This document shows positions 15,864 through 23,557 of a DNA stretch of 64,000 nucleotides, one piece after another. The position numbers and the translations under genes are program-made. Every line of letters starts with the position of its first letter. The first letter of the stretch is position 1. The DNA lies in contig JBBSAM010000004.1 of NCBI GenBank assembly GCA_038252255.1, forward strand, positions 1 through 64,000. Reading direction: 5' to 3'. The stretch comes from Chersky-806 sp038252255. GTDB taxonomy: Bacteria; Actinomycetota; Acidimicrobiia; IMCC26256; JAENVU01. The notes under the pieces were generated by a model, which made no database searches, was not told the origin of the DNA, and saw only the letters and a list, made by a program, of their open reading frames with translations.

Positions 15864-17264
15864 ATGACCTCGCTCATGTGGTTCCGGCGTGACCTGCGTC
15901 GGGCGGACAATCCCGCGCTCCTGAGGGCGTCGGAGATGGGCGGGGTCGTTCCCGTCTTCGTGATCGACCCGCGTCTCGCGGGTCCGTCGGGTGCGCCGCG
16001 GCTCGCCTTCTTGCTCCGGTGTCTGCAGGCGCTCGACGCGTCGCTCGGCGGCGGGCTCGTGCTGCGCACCGGCGATCCGACGGAGGCGGTCGTTCAGCTC
16101 GCAGAGGAGTCGGGCGCTTCCGCGGTTGTCGCGGCCGCCGACTTCGGTCCGTACGGACGCGATCGCGACGCGGGAGTCGCGGCCCGGCTCGCGACCCGCG
16201 GCGTCGCGTTCGAGCTCGTCGAGTCACCATACGCGGTGCCGCCGGGCTCGATCACGAAGACGGACGGGACGCCGTACCGTGTATTCACGCCGTTCTTCCG
16301 CGTCTGGCGGGAGCACGCCCGGCACGAGCCCGCCCCTGAACCCGCCCGCCTCGAGCTCGTTCGTGGACTCGCTTCGGATCCGCTACCGCGCGAGCCCGAT
16401 GTCGTCGCGAAGCTCCCGCCGGCGGGCGAGCGTGGTGCTCTCGAACGGCTCGCTGCGTTCATCGCCGGCGGGATCGACGGCTACGCCGCTGACCGCGACC
16501 GACCGGACCACGACCGGACGTCACGTCTCTCGGCACATCTCAAGCTCGGCTGCGTCCACCCTCGCCAAGTGCTCAAGCTGCTGGGGCATGCTCCGGGGCA
16601 CGAGGCGCTGCGCCGACAGCTCGCGTGGCGCGACTTCTACGCGGATGTCGTGTTTCACAACTCGGATTCGACGAAATACGCGCTGCAAGCAGCCCCCGGG
16701 CGGATCCACGTCGACCGTGGCGAGGACGCCGATCGACGATTCGAGGCCTGGGCGGCTGGTCGCACCGGGTACCCGATCGTCGACGCGGGGATGCGTCAGC
16801 TCCTCGGGGAGGCATGGATGCACAACCGCGTGCGGATGATCGTCGCGAGCTTCCTCGTCAAGGATCTCCATCTCGACTGGCGCCGGGGCGCGCGCCTGTT
16901 CATGCAACGCCTCGTCGACGGGGACTTGGCATCGAACGCGCACGGCTGGCAGTGGGTGGCCGGAACCGGTACCGACGCGGCGCCCTACCACCGGATCTTC
17001 AACCCCGTCCGCCAGGGCAAGCAGTTTGACCCCGACGGCGACTACGTCCGCCGCTGGGTCCCGGAGCTCGCAGGCATCGAGGGACCCGGCGTCCACGAGC
17101 CGTGGACCCGGCCCGGCGCAGCCCCGGGCTACTCGGAGCCGATCGTCGAGCACGGCGAAGAGCGGCGTGAAGCGCTCGCTCGGTACGCGCGAGCGCGCAC
17201 GAGTCTCCGAAGTGAGTACGACGCCTCGGAAGGTGTCGGAGTGACTTCGGCTGCAAGAGGCTAG
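15864..17264 (+). CDS. phr: Deoxyribodipyrimidine photolyase (class I cryptochrome/photolyase family)
   Basis: A 466-residue light-driven DNA repair enzyme that splits UV-induced pyrimidine dimers using FADH and an antenna chromophore. The N-terminal alpha/beta domain begins TSLMWFRRDLRRADNPALL. RLSAHLKLGCVHPRQVL and LRRQLAWRDFYADVVFHN open the FAD domain. WAAGRTGYPIVDAGMRQL, MHNRVRMIVASFLVKDL and HGWQWVAGTGTDAAPYHRI are the diagnostic C-terminal blocks. The ATG at 15864 is preceded by GGGAGG at 6 bases. It leads an operon with an SRPBCC and an SDR gene and diverges from the CFA operon. Confidence 0.95.
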   Translation: MTSLMWFRRDLRRADNPALLRASEMGGVVPVFVIDPRLAGPSGAPRLAFLLRCLQALDASLGGGLVLRTGDPTEAVVQLAEESGASAVVAAADFGPYGRDRDAGVAARLATRGVAFELVESPYAVPPGSITKTDGTPYRVFTPFFRVWREHARHEPAPEPARLELVRGLASDPLPREPDVVAKLPPAGERGALERLAAFIAGGIDGYAADRDRPDHDRTSRLSAHLKLGCVHPRQVLKLLGHAPGHEALRRQLAWRDFYADVVFHNSDSTKYALQAAPGRIHVDRGEDADRRFEAWAAGRTGYPIVDAGMRQLLGEAWMHNRVRMIVASFLVKDLHLDWRRGARLFMQRLVDGDLASNAHGWQWVAGTGTDAAPYHRIFNPVRQGKQFDPDGDYVRRWVPELAGIEGPGVHEPWTRPGAAPGYSEPIVEHGEERREALARYARARTSLRSEYDASEGVGVTSAARG

Positions 17265-17273
17265 AGCTGCCCA

Positions 17274-17723
17274 ATGGCTCGTTATCTGGTTCGAGTGCGG
17301 TCACCGAAGCCACCGGCCGAGGCCTTTGCGTACATGGCGAATCTCGCGAACTTCGCCGAGTGGGATCCAGGCGTGACGCACGTCGAGCAGTCGGAGGGTG
17401 CCGTTCCCGGACCTCGTGCGGTCTACGACGTCACGATCAAGGGACTCCGCGCCCCGCTCCGGTATCGCACGACGCGGCATGAGCCCCCGACTTCGATCGT
17501 CGTGCGCGCCGAGAGCCGGTTCCTGACGTCCGTCGACAGGATCACCGTCGAGGATGATGACGCGGGATCGATCGTGACCTACGACGCGGAGCTGACGCTG
17601 AACGGGCCGCTCGGCCTCGCCGATCCGCTCCTCGGCCTCGCGTTCGGGCGGATCGGAGACCGAGCTGCGAAGGGGCTGATCCGGGTGCTCGACGGCGAAC
17701 GGCTCGAAGCTCGATCCCCATGA
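17274..17723 (+). CDS. SRPBCC family (polyketide cyclase/START-like) protein
   Basis: A 149-residue protein with a hydrophobic ligand-binding helix-grip fold. The opening RVRSPKPPAEAFAYMANLAN and FAEWDPGVTHVEQ are typical of Polyketide_cyc2 members; GSIVTYDAELTLNGPLG forms a late strand and the last helix follows. No catalytic residues can be assigned. It starts 9 bases after the photolyase stop and its stop overlaps the SDR start by 4 bases, so all three are one unit. It may bind the lipid or cofactor handled by the SDR. A truncated paralogue lies at 20332-20499. Confidence 0.85.
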   Translation: MARYLVRVRSPKPPAEAFAYMANLANFAEWDPGVTHVEQSEGAVPGPRAVYDVTIKGLRAPLRYRTTRHEPPTSIVVRAESRFLTSVDRITVEDDDAGSIVTYDAELTLNGPLGLADPLLGLAFGRIGDRAAKGLIRVLDGERLEARSP

Positions 17724-18721
17724 GCGGACGCGACGTCGTCGACACGCTCATCGAGGCGCCGGTCATCTCGAGCTTCACGCGGATCGGTTACGCCGTCCGG
17801 TCGCGGCTCGACGCCTGGCGATCGTTGGACCAGTACGACCTCACCGGCCGCGTGATCGTTCTCACCGGTGCAACCTCCGGCTTGGGTAGAGCGGCAGCCG
17901 CGCAACTCGCCGAGTGCGGCGCCACGCTCGTGCTCGTCGGCCGCCATGCCGACCGGAACGACGCAACTGTCACGGAGATCGTCGAATCGTCCGGTAACCG
18001 AGCCATCACGCAGGTCGCTGCGGACATGGGCGACTACGCGCAGGTCAGGGTACTGGCCAGCCGGGTACTTGCCGAGCACGATCGGCTGGACGTGCTGATC
18101 CACAACGCCGGCGCACTCACGGCGGAGCGGCGCGTCGCACCCGACGGCACCGAGGCGACGGTTGCGAGCCAGGTGGTTGGTCCGTTCCTCTTGACGGGCC
18201 TGCTCCTCGAACGGCTCGCGTCGTCACGGCCGTCTCGGGTGCTCACCATGTCGTCGGGAGGGATGTATTCCGCGGACCTGACCGTGTCGGGGCTCCAGAT
18301 GTCCGGCGCCGACTACCGCGGCACCGAGCAGTATGCGCGAGTGAAGCGAGCCCAGGTTGTGCTCAACGAGATGTGGGCCGAGCGGTTCGGGAGGCTCGGG
18401 ATCCATTTCCATGCGATGCACCCCGGATGGGCGTCCACTCCCGGGGTCGACGCGTCGCTACCAACCTTCTCGAAGGTCATGGCGCCGCTCTTGCGCTCGC
18501 CCGAGCAGGGAGCCGACACCCTGGTGTGGCTCGCGGCCGACGACACTCCGCTTCGATCCAACGGCGGCTTCTGGCTCGACCGGCGACCACGCAGCACCCA
18601 CAAGCTCCGCCACACGAAGAACGCCGACACGCCCGATCGCCGCCGGCGGCTCTGGGCCTGGGTCAGCGAGACCAGCGGCTACGAGCCGTCCTTGCCCAGC
18701 GGGGCCGGGGCAACGGAGTAA
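17720..18721 (+). CDS. Short-chain dehydrogenase/reductase
   Basis: A 333-residue NAD(P)-dependent SDR. About 40 N-terminal residues precede the Rossmann fold: GRVIVLTGATSGLGRAAAAQ is the TGxxxGxG motif, then DVLIHNAGALT. The catalytic Ser is in LTMSSGGMYS and Tyr/Lys in EQYARVKRAQ. HAMHPGWASTPGVDASLP follows the active site and fits the DHRS12-like group, which often acts on lipophilic substrates. The ATG overlaps the SRPBCC stop (ATGA). Third gene of the photolyase operon. Confidence 0.92.
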   Translation: MSGRDVVDTLIEAPVISSFTRIGYAVRSRLDAWRSLDQYDLTGRVIVLTGATSGLGRAAAAQLAECGATLVLVGRHADRNDATVTEIVESSGNRAITQVAADMGDYAQVRVLASRVLAEHDRLDVLIHNAGALTAERRVAPDGTEATVASQVVGPFLLTGLLLERLASSRPSRVLTMSSGGMYSADLTVSGLQMSGADYRGTEQYARVKRAQVVLNEMWAERFGRLGIHFHAMHPGWASTPGVDASLPTFSKVMAPLLRSPEQGADTLVWLAADDTPLRSNGGFWLDRRPRSTHKLRHTKNADTPDRRRRLWAWVSETSGYEPSLPSGAGATE

Positions 18722-18762
18722 CCCGCGCGTCGCCATCGTGACGACGCTCAACATGCCGGCCG

Positions 18763-20229
18763 TCAGCGAGGGGGTGTCTCGTGGTGTTGTGTGGCGTCGT
18801 GGGCGATGCCTCGGACGATTCCGGGGAACACGAGCCCGTGGAACGGGGCGACGGCATACCAGTAGAGGCGGCCGAGGAGCCCGCGCGGCCGAAACCTTGC
18901 GGTCTGACGGAGTCGCGTTCGGCTGCCGTCGGGCTCCACGGTCCACTCGAGCCACGCTTCTCCGGGGAGGCGCATCTCGGCGTGGAGCACGAGCCGGCGG
19001 TCGGTGACGAGGTCCTCGACGCGCCAGAAGTCGACGGGTTCGCCGATGGCGAGATGCTCGGGATCGCGCCGACCGCGTCGCAGCCCGGGGCCGCCGGCGA
19101 GCAGGTCCAGCAGTCCGCGAGCTGTCCAGAGCAGCCTCCCGCTGTACCAGCCGCGCTCCCCGCCGACGCGGCATACGGCCTTCCAGGTGTGCTGGGCGTC
19201 GGCGCCAACGACGATGTCGCGTACGTCGGTGAGCTCGGTGCCGCCGGTCCAGCTCGGATCCGTCGCGTTGGCCTGCCAGACGGGCGACGACGCGTCGTCG
19301 AACTTGGTGGGGATGTCGCCGACGGCGGTGCGTCCAATCGCGCGGTGGATCGCCTGGGCGAGTGGGTCGCGCTCGAAGGGGAACAGCGTCTCGGCCCGAT
19401 GGTCCCGGACGACGACGGCATTGACGAGAGAGTCGACGAGCGGCCGTGCCAGCTTCGAAGGGACTGGGGTGACGAGGCCGATCCAGAGCGACGACAAGCG
19501 GGGAGTGAGCACCGGCACTGGGATGAGTCGCCGGCGGGGCAGGCCGGCTTCACGCGAGTAGACGGCCATCATCTCCGCGTAGGACACGATGTCGGGCCCA
19601 CCGATCTCGAGGATCCCCGACAGGGGCCCGGGGTGCTCGATCGCCGCGACGAGGTAATAAAGGACGTCGCGGATCGAGATCGGCTGACAGAGCGTGTGCA
19701 CCCACTTCGGGGTCACCATCACGGGCAGGACCTCGGTCAGGTAGCGCAACATCTCGAAGCTCGCCGAGCCGGAGCCGATCACCACGGCGGCGCGGAGCTC
19801 GACCGTCTCGATCGGCCCCGCGGCGAGCGCCCGACCGACTTCGTGGCGGCTGCGGAGATGCGCGCTCAAGTCCGCCTTGTCGTCACCGAGCCCCCCGAGG
19901 TAGACGATGCGACGCACACCGGCGTGCTCGGCGGCCTTCCGGAAGTTCTCCGCGATAGCTCGTTCGCGGGCGACCCAGTCTGTGCCCTCACCAATGCTGT
20001 GGACGAGGAACACCGCTACGTCGACGCCGTTCATCGCCTTGCTGAGGTCGCCCCCGACATCGGCGCGCACCATCTCGACGTCGGATTGCCAGGGCGCCGC
20101 GTCGAGCTTGCGGGGATCGCGCACGACACACCGCACAATGTGCTGGTGTGAGAGAAGCTCGGGCACGAGACGTCCGCCCACATAACCCGACGCCCCAGTG
20201 ACGAGCACGCGCATCTTCGCCTGTTTCAT
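18763..20229 (-). CDS. NAD(P)H-binding (NmrA-like) protein fused to DUF2867
   Basis: A 488-residue two-domain protein. The N-terminal atypical SDR begins MRVLVTGASGYVGGRLVPEL and has VYLGGLGDDKADLSAHLRSR and CQPISIRDVLYYLVAAIEHP, up to about residue 300. The C-terminal DUF2867 domain, an SRPBCC-like fold, includes ERGWYSGRLLWTARGLLDLL, GEPVDFWRVEDL and LLGRLYWYAVAPFHGLVFPG. It converges on the SDR gene with a 41-base gap. The start at 20229 follows GCGGAG; an in-frame ATG five codons later is also possible. Its role is unknown, but this fusion is frequently found with photolyase and CFA clusters. Confidence 0.88.
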   Translation of the reverse strand: MKQAKMRVLVTGASGYVGGRLVPELLSHQHIVRCVVRDPRKLDAAPWQSDVEMVRADVGGDLSKAMNGVDVAVFLVHSIGEGTDWVARERAIAENFRKAAEHAGVRRIVYLGGLGDDKADLSAHLRSRHEVGRALAAGPIETVELRAAVVIGSGSASFEMLRYLTEVLPVMVTPKWVHTLCQPISIRDVLYYLVAAIEHPGPLSGILEIGGPDIVSYAEMMAVYSREAGLPRRRLIPVPVLTPRLSSLWIGLVTPVPSKLARPLVDSLVNAVVVRDHRAETLFPFERDPLAQAIHRAIGRTAVGDIPTKFDDASSPVWQANATDPSWTGGTELTDVRDIVVGADAQHTWKAVCRVGGERGWYSGRLLWTARGLLDLLAGGPGLRRGRRDPEHLAIGEPVDFWRVEDLVTDRRLVLHAEMRLPGEAWLEWTVEPDGSRTRLRQTARFRPRGLLGRLYWYAVAPFHGLVFPGIVRGIAHDATQHHETPPR

Positions 20230-20294
20230 CGGCTACTCCGCTCGACGGTGCTTGCCCCCATCATGCAAGCCCGACTCGGCGATGCTCGCAGCGG

Positions 20295-20326
20295 GGCGCC
20301 GTTGCGTTGATTTGGATCGGGCCGCG
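20295..20326 (+). mobile_element. Solo terminal end of an IS6-family element
   Basis: These 32 bases match the transposase-3' end of the complete element (24366-24397) at 29 positions, starting with the terminal repeat GGCGCCGTTGCGTTGATT. Similarity stops abruptly at about 20327, and the SRPBCC fragment begins within a few bases. The rest of the element is gone. Confidence 0.7.
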
Positions 20327-20331
20327 CAGTC

Positions 20332-20499
20332 GATGGTGATGGATCGGTTGTGACCTACGACGCCGTGCTGCAGCTCAATGGGCCCCTCGGAGTCGCCGAT
20401 CCGCTCCTGGGCGTCGGGTTCCGGCGCAACGCCGCGAGCGCGGCGACGGGACTGATCCGGGTGCTCGACGGTGCGCGCGTCGAGTCGGACGCGCGCTGA
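20332..20499 (+). pseudogene. C-terminal fragment of an SRPBCC gene
   Basis: The frame gives GDGSVVTYDAVLQLNGPLG, then VADPLLGVGF and TGLIRVLDGARVESDAR before a stop. It aligns with the last third of the intact SRPBCC protein at 17274-17723 (GSIVTYDAELTLNGPLG and TKGLIRVLDGE-like segments). The first two thirds are missing and replaced by an IS6 end. It is a paralogue or duplicate broken by insertion followed by deletion. Confidence 0.7.
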
Positions 20500-20535
20500 G
20501 CGGTCGATCCGAGGGTTGCCGACGCGCGGTCTCGT

Positions 20536-21036
20536 TCAGTGCAGTCGGCAGCGCCCGGTGCCGGCACACAGAGCGCACTCGGGCTCCTTCCCGGCGGCGT
20601 GCGCGACGCAGTACCGGACGCGGTCGTCGACGATGTCCATGAGTAGCGGGTGCGGACCGAGAGGAGCGGTCACCAGGAAGTGCACACCCGGATGGCGGGC
20701 GGCGGCCTCGGCCGCGAGCGCGGGAATATCGCGATCCCAGTGGTTGCCGGGCCAGAGGAAGTAGGGGGCGACGACGACAGTCGCTGCTCCAGCGGCGACG
20801 CACGCGTCGAAGGCGGATCCGACCGACGGTTCCGCGAGCTCCATATGCGCGGCTTCGACGATGGCGTAACCGCTGCGAGGCTTCCACCCGGCGACGAAGT
20901 CCTCGTGACGTCGGTTTGATTCGGTCCGACGCGAACCGTGGTCGACCACGACGACGCCTATGGAATCCCGGTCCAGGCCTACGGGCATGTCGGTCATCGG
21001 GCCTTCACGCGGATCGAAATCACCATGACCGTTCAT
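20536..21036 (-). CDS. CbiX/SirB-type chelatase family protein with Cys-rich tail
   Basis: A 166-residue single-domain protein of the CbiX (sirohydrochlorin cobalto/ferrochelatase) family, which inserts Co or Fe into sirohydrochlorin for B12 or sirohaem synthesis. IGVVVVDHGSRRTESN carries the catalytic His, and VVVAPYFLWPGNHWDRDIP and FLVTAPLGPHPLLMDIV are the later landmarks. The C-terminus ends with several Cys (CVAHAAGK, ECALCAGTGRC) that could bind a metal or Fe-S cluster. Its ATG directly abuts the upstream stop (TGAATG). It lies 1.6 kb from a B12-binding protein gene, which fits a cobalamin link, though no other B12 genes are here. Confidence 0.82.
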   Translation of the reverse strand: MNGHGDFDPREGPMTDMPVGLDRDSIGVVVVDHGSRRTESNRRHEDFVAGWKPRSGYAIVEAAHMELAEPSVGSAFDACVAAGAATVVVAPYFLWPGNHWDRDIPALAAEAAARHPGVHFLVTAPLGPHPLLMDIVDDRVRYCVAHAAGKEPECALCAGTGRCRLH

Positions 21037-21939
21037 TCAGAGACCCGCGCGTCGCCGAAGCGATGAAACGAACCGTTCGGGCTCGGCGAGGGTGAGCGTG
21101 ATCCCGGGATGACGAAGTGAGCCGACGGGAACGAGACCGGGCACGGATTCGCGCAACAGGACGCAGACACCTCCCTTGGATGTGGTGCCGAACGTGAGAC
21201 CGCGATCAACGAACGACCCGCGAGGCCCAATGGCCTTGTACCACTGGTACGGGCCGGTGCGGCACACGTCGCGCACGTTGCTGATCGGGGTCTCGCAGGT
21301 CCACAGTCCGAAGCGCGTGACGAACTGATCGCAAGTGAGCGTGACGTGCGCGGTACCCGGGGCGACGCCAATCAGCGCGAGCAGCGGACGGAACTTCTCA
21401 TCGAAATCGAACTCGAACTGCTCGATTGCCGGAACCTCATCGGCACATTCATGATCTTCCGTTGCAAGTATCGCGAGCAAGTCGGAAGTGGCGCGCTCGG
21501 TGACAGGTCCTGTCGTGCGCCATCGCAGCCGACCATGCACATCGATCAGCAACACTGTCACGGTGTCGGTCTCGTCGATGGCGAGTGAATCGGTCACCCG
21601 ACGAACGTCCGTGTACACGGTGAGCGTGCGGCGACGAGCTTCTTGTGTCTTCACGGCCTGGGCCATTCCGCCGTCGATGAGCGACCGAGCTGGAGACCAG
21701 CGCGTCGCGATCACCGGAACCTCGTAGCAACCCAGCGTCGGGTGCTGCAACGCGATCGCGGAGAACCATGCGATCCAGGTATCCACCATCGCCTGCTGCT
21801 CGCGCCGAAACGCGACGATGACGAGATTCAACTCGCCCGCGAAGGTATTGGGGAGCGCCAGCGCTCGTCCCTCAAGGTCGCGCGCTTCGAGGCGCGGGAA
21901 TCGAACCTCACCGAAACCGTTCGCCGTCGGCTCCCTCAT
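21037..21939 (-). CDS. Thioredoxin-like (ATP10-like) domain fused to an actinobacterial PH-like domain
   Basis: A 300-residue protein. Residues about 10-165 resemble an ATP10/peroxiredoxin-like fold: FPRLEARDLEGRALALP, then VIVAFRREQQAMVDTWI, TVTVLLIDVHGRLRWRT. No CxxC is seen, so redox activity is doubtful. The C-terminal part, from PLLALIGVAPGTAHVTL, continues with SNVRDVCRTGPYQWYKAIGP, RGLTFGTTSKGGVCVLLRE and LRHPGITLTLAEPERF. It matches an uncharacterised actinobacterial family usually found alone. It is directly coupled to the CbiX-like gene (stop and start adjacent). Confidence 0.65.
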   Translation of the reverse strand: MREPTANGFGEVRFPRLEARDLEGRALALPNTFAGELNLVIVAFRREQQAMVDTWIAWFSAIALQHPTLGCYEVPVIATRWSPARSLIDGGMAQAVKTQEARRRTLTVYTDVRRVTDSLAIDETDTVTVLLIDVHGRLRWRTTGPVTERATSDLLAILATEDHECADEVPAIEQFEFDFDEKFRPLLALIGVAPGTAHVTLTCDQFVTRFGLWTCETPISNVRDVCRTGPYQWYKAIGPRGSFVDRGLTFGTTSKGGVCVLLRESVPGLVPVGSLRHPGITLTLAEPERFVSSLRRRAGL

Positions 21940-22249
21940 CGGCTCACGTCACTCTCCCGGCCGCGCCAACCCTCACCAGCCCGCCTCGAACCCGACGCGG
22001 TGCGTTCCCCATACAACTCGCTTACGGAACTGGCACGGGGGACGGACGACTCGCCGGCAGCCAAACGATGGCTACATCCAACCGGTAGGCGCCAAAGACG
22101 GCTCTCTTCCGTCGGCGCACGGTCGCGAGAGGCGGCGCGTTCCAGTCAGGTTCATCGGGTTTAGGGTTCCCGCCGATCATCGTCCGTTGGCCCGTCCGCT
22201 CGACGCTCGCCCCGAACCCTGAGGGCGAGCGGGTGCCCCTGATCGATCG
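21940..22249. other. Intergenic region upstream of the sigma-factor remnant
   Basis: This is a divergent spacer of about 310 bases between the thioredoxin-like gene and the ECF fragment. No gene, hairpin or convincing promoter hexamers can be pointed out. Confidence 0.4.
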
Positions 22250-22555
22250 ATGCGACACTGGGGTATCGGAGATCTTGCTGGGGCGTCGGACGTCGAGCTC
22301 ACCGACGCGATCGTCGGTTCGGACGAAGCCGCGCTTTCGGAGGCCTACAGCCGTCACTCTGGTGCGAGTTGCTCACTCGCGTTGCGGCTCGTGCGTGACC
22401 GCAGCCTCGCGGACGAAGTCGTGCAGGAAGTGTTTGTCCGGCTTTGGACCCGGGCCGACCAGTTCGACGGCAACCGGGGGTCCCTGCGCTCCTTCTTGTT
22501 GGCGCAGACGCACGGTCGATCGCTCGACGCAGCCCGAGTTCCTCAGCGTTTGTGA
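22250..22555 (+). pseudogene. ECF sigma factor reduced to region 2
   Basis: A 101-residue frame with the sigma-70 region 2 pattern: AALSEAYSRHSGASCSLALR, then DRSLADEVVQEVFVRLWTRA and GNRGSLRSFLLAQTHGRSLD. It stops a few residues later, before the linker and region 4 that recognise the -35 element; no clear region 4 appears downstream in any frame. It is probably a nonfunctional remnant, or at best a core-binding fragment. It converges on the B12-binding protein gene. In Streptomyces a B12 photoreceptor (LitR) sits beside an ECF sigma (LitS), which makes this neighbourhood notable. Confidence 0.75.
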
Positions 22556-22610
22556 GCGCCACGCGCGCGCAGCAGCGTGGCGGTCGCGGGAAGCGGTTCG
22601 CTGGTGGCGT

Positions 22611-23432
22611 TCACGAGGCGTGCGAGGAGCGCTCGAGCGTGTCCTCGCTGGTTCCATGCCCGGTCCGGATCCGGCGCACGGTGTCGAGTTGGTCGGTGAG
22701 CAATGATGGTTGGTCGAGGAGCAGCGGCCCTTGGATCACGTCGAGGAGGCGGCTCACTTCATCGACCAGGTCCTTGCCGGCTTCGGGTTCGTCGGGCGGA
22801 ACTGCGGCCGCGATCAGCGCGGCGCGGTGATGGTCGATCGCGAGACACTCGACGGGAGTTGCGACAGAAGTGGCCAGCGGATTCGACGTCCCCCAACGAC
22901 GACGGGTACGCACGTGCTCGTGCGCGATCGCGACGGAGGTCGCCGCCCGATACAACGCCGCCGGGAGCGAGACGGACAACGCGACCGCGAAAGGCATCTC
23001 GCGAGCGAGATAGTCGTCCAGGTCGACCGCGGGAAGCGATGGCCCGAGCAACAGAGTGTGATAGCCGCGCACCGCCAGGACGGCTGCGACCACGCGCGCG
23101 GGTAGGGAGTGTGCGTCGCCCTCAGGACAGACGACCGTGACCAACGGGCCGTCGGAGGATGTGAGCCCTCCGGAGAGCAGCGTCACCAGACCCTCGGATG
23201 CGGCGGTCGCGGCGTGCTCGTCGGCGACCGTCAGCTCGCCCTGCGCCCATCGCGCGCCCAGCTCGCGTTGCACCGGGCCGAGGACCTCGGCGACGAGCGC
23301 CTCGAACGACACGCCTTCGTCGAGCAGGGTCGTCGCGAGGAGGTATGCGGTGGCGAGGTCCCCGTCGACGAGCGCGGCCAGCAGCGCGACGCGTGTCGCC
23401 GGGATGTCCGCCGGGTCGACGCGGTGGCTCAT
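22611..23432 (-). CDS. Stand-alone B12-binding photoreceptor-like protein (CarH/LitR sensor module)
   Basis: A 273-residue protein with a helical B12-cap domain (about 10-90) and a Rossmann-like cobalamin domain (about 95-215). RWAQGELTVADEH supplies W62, E72 and H73, the W-x9-E-H motif of adenosylcobalamin photoreceptors. VCPEGDAHSLPA supplies H108 as the likely lower cobalt ligand. The spacing between these residues equals that of Thermus CarH (W131, E141, H142, H177). The residue after the Trp is Ala rather than the His that caps cobalt after illumination in CarH. There is no N-terminal MerR domain. The ATG at 23432 follows GAGGAAG. A C-terminal extension of about 50 residues is unrecognised. 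It probably senses light or cobalamin and acts through a partner. Confidence 0.8.
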   Translation of the reverse strand: MSHRVDPADIPATRVALLAALVDGDLATAYLLATTLLDEGVSFEALVAEVLGPVQRELGARWAQGELTVADEHAATAASEGLVTLLSGGLTSSDGPLVTVVCPEGDAHSLPARVVAAVLAVRGYHTLLLGPSLPAVDLDDYLAREMPFAVALSVSLPAALYRAATSVAIAHEHVRTRRRWGTSNPLATSVATPVECLAIDHHRAALIAAAVPPDEPEAGKDLVDEVSRLLDVIQGPLLLDQPSLLTDQLDTVRRIRTGHGTSEDTLERSSHAS

Positions 23433-23496
23433 GGTTCCCACTTCCTCGGCGGGTGCAGCCGGTGTCTGCCCATCCGGCGTCGAAGCTGCCGGAGAA

Positions 23497-23538
23497 CGGA
23501 GTGAGGGAGCCCTCGGGGGAAAGGGCTCCCTCACTCCG
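23497..23538. terminator. Perfect 16-bp stem hairpin
   Basis: The arms CGGAGTGAGGGAGCCC (23497-23512) and GGGCTCCCTCACTCCG (23523-23538) enclose a 10-base loop. It lies 20 bases past the fasciclin gene stop and upstream of the B12-protein start, so it should terminate the fasciclin transcript. Confidence 0.8.
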
Positions 23539-23557
23539 AGAATTGCAACCGGTCCGG

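Noticed and set aside
18781..20151. Long open frame on the plus strand opposite the NmrA/DUF2867 gene
   Set aside because: Its composition is that expected from the antisense of a high-GC gene, it has no recognisable motif, and the minus-strand frame encodes clear conserved domains.
21889..21903. T-arm-like sequence GGTTCGATTCC on the minus strand, suggesting a tRNA
   Set aside because: It lies inside the thioredoxin-like coding region, encodes a normal conserved-looking peptide there, and no acceptor or anticodon arms flank it.
21940..22249. Cobalamin riboswitch near the CbiX-like or B12-protein genes
   Set aside because: No B12-box-like sequence or multi-stem fold could be recognised in the spacers by eye.
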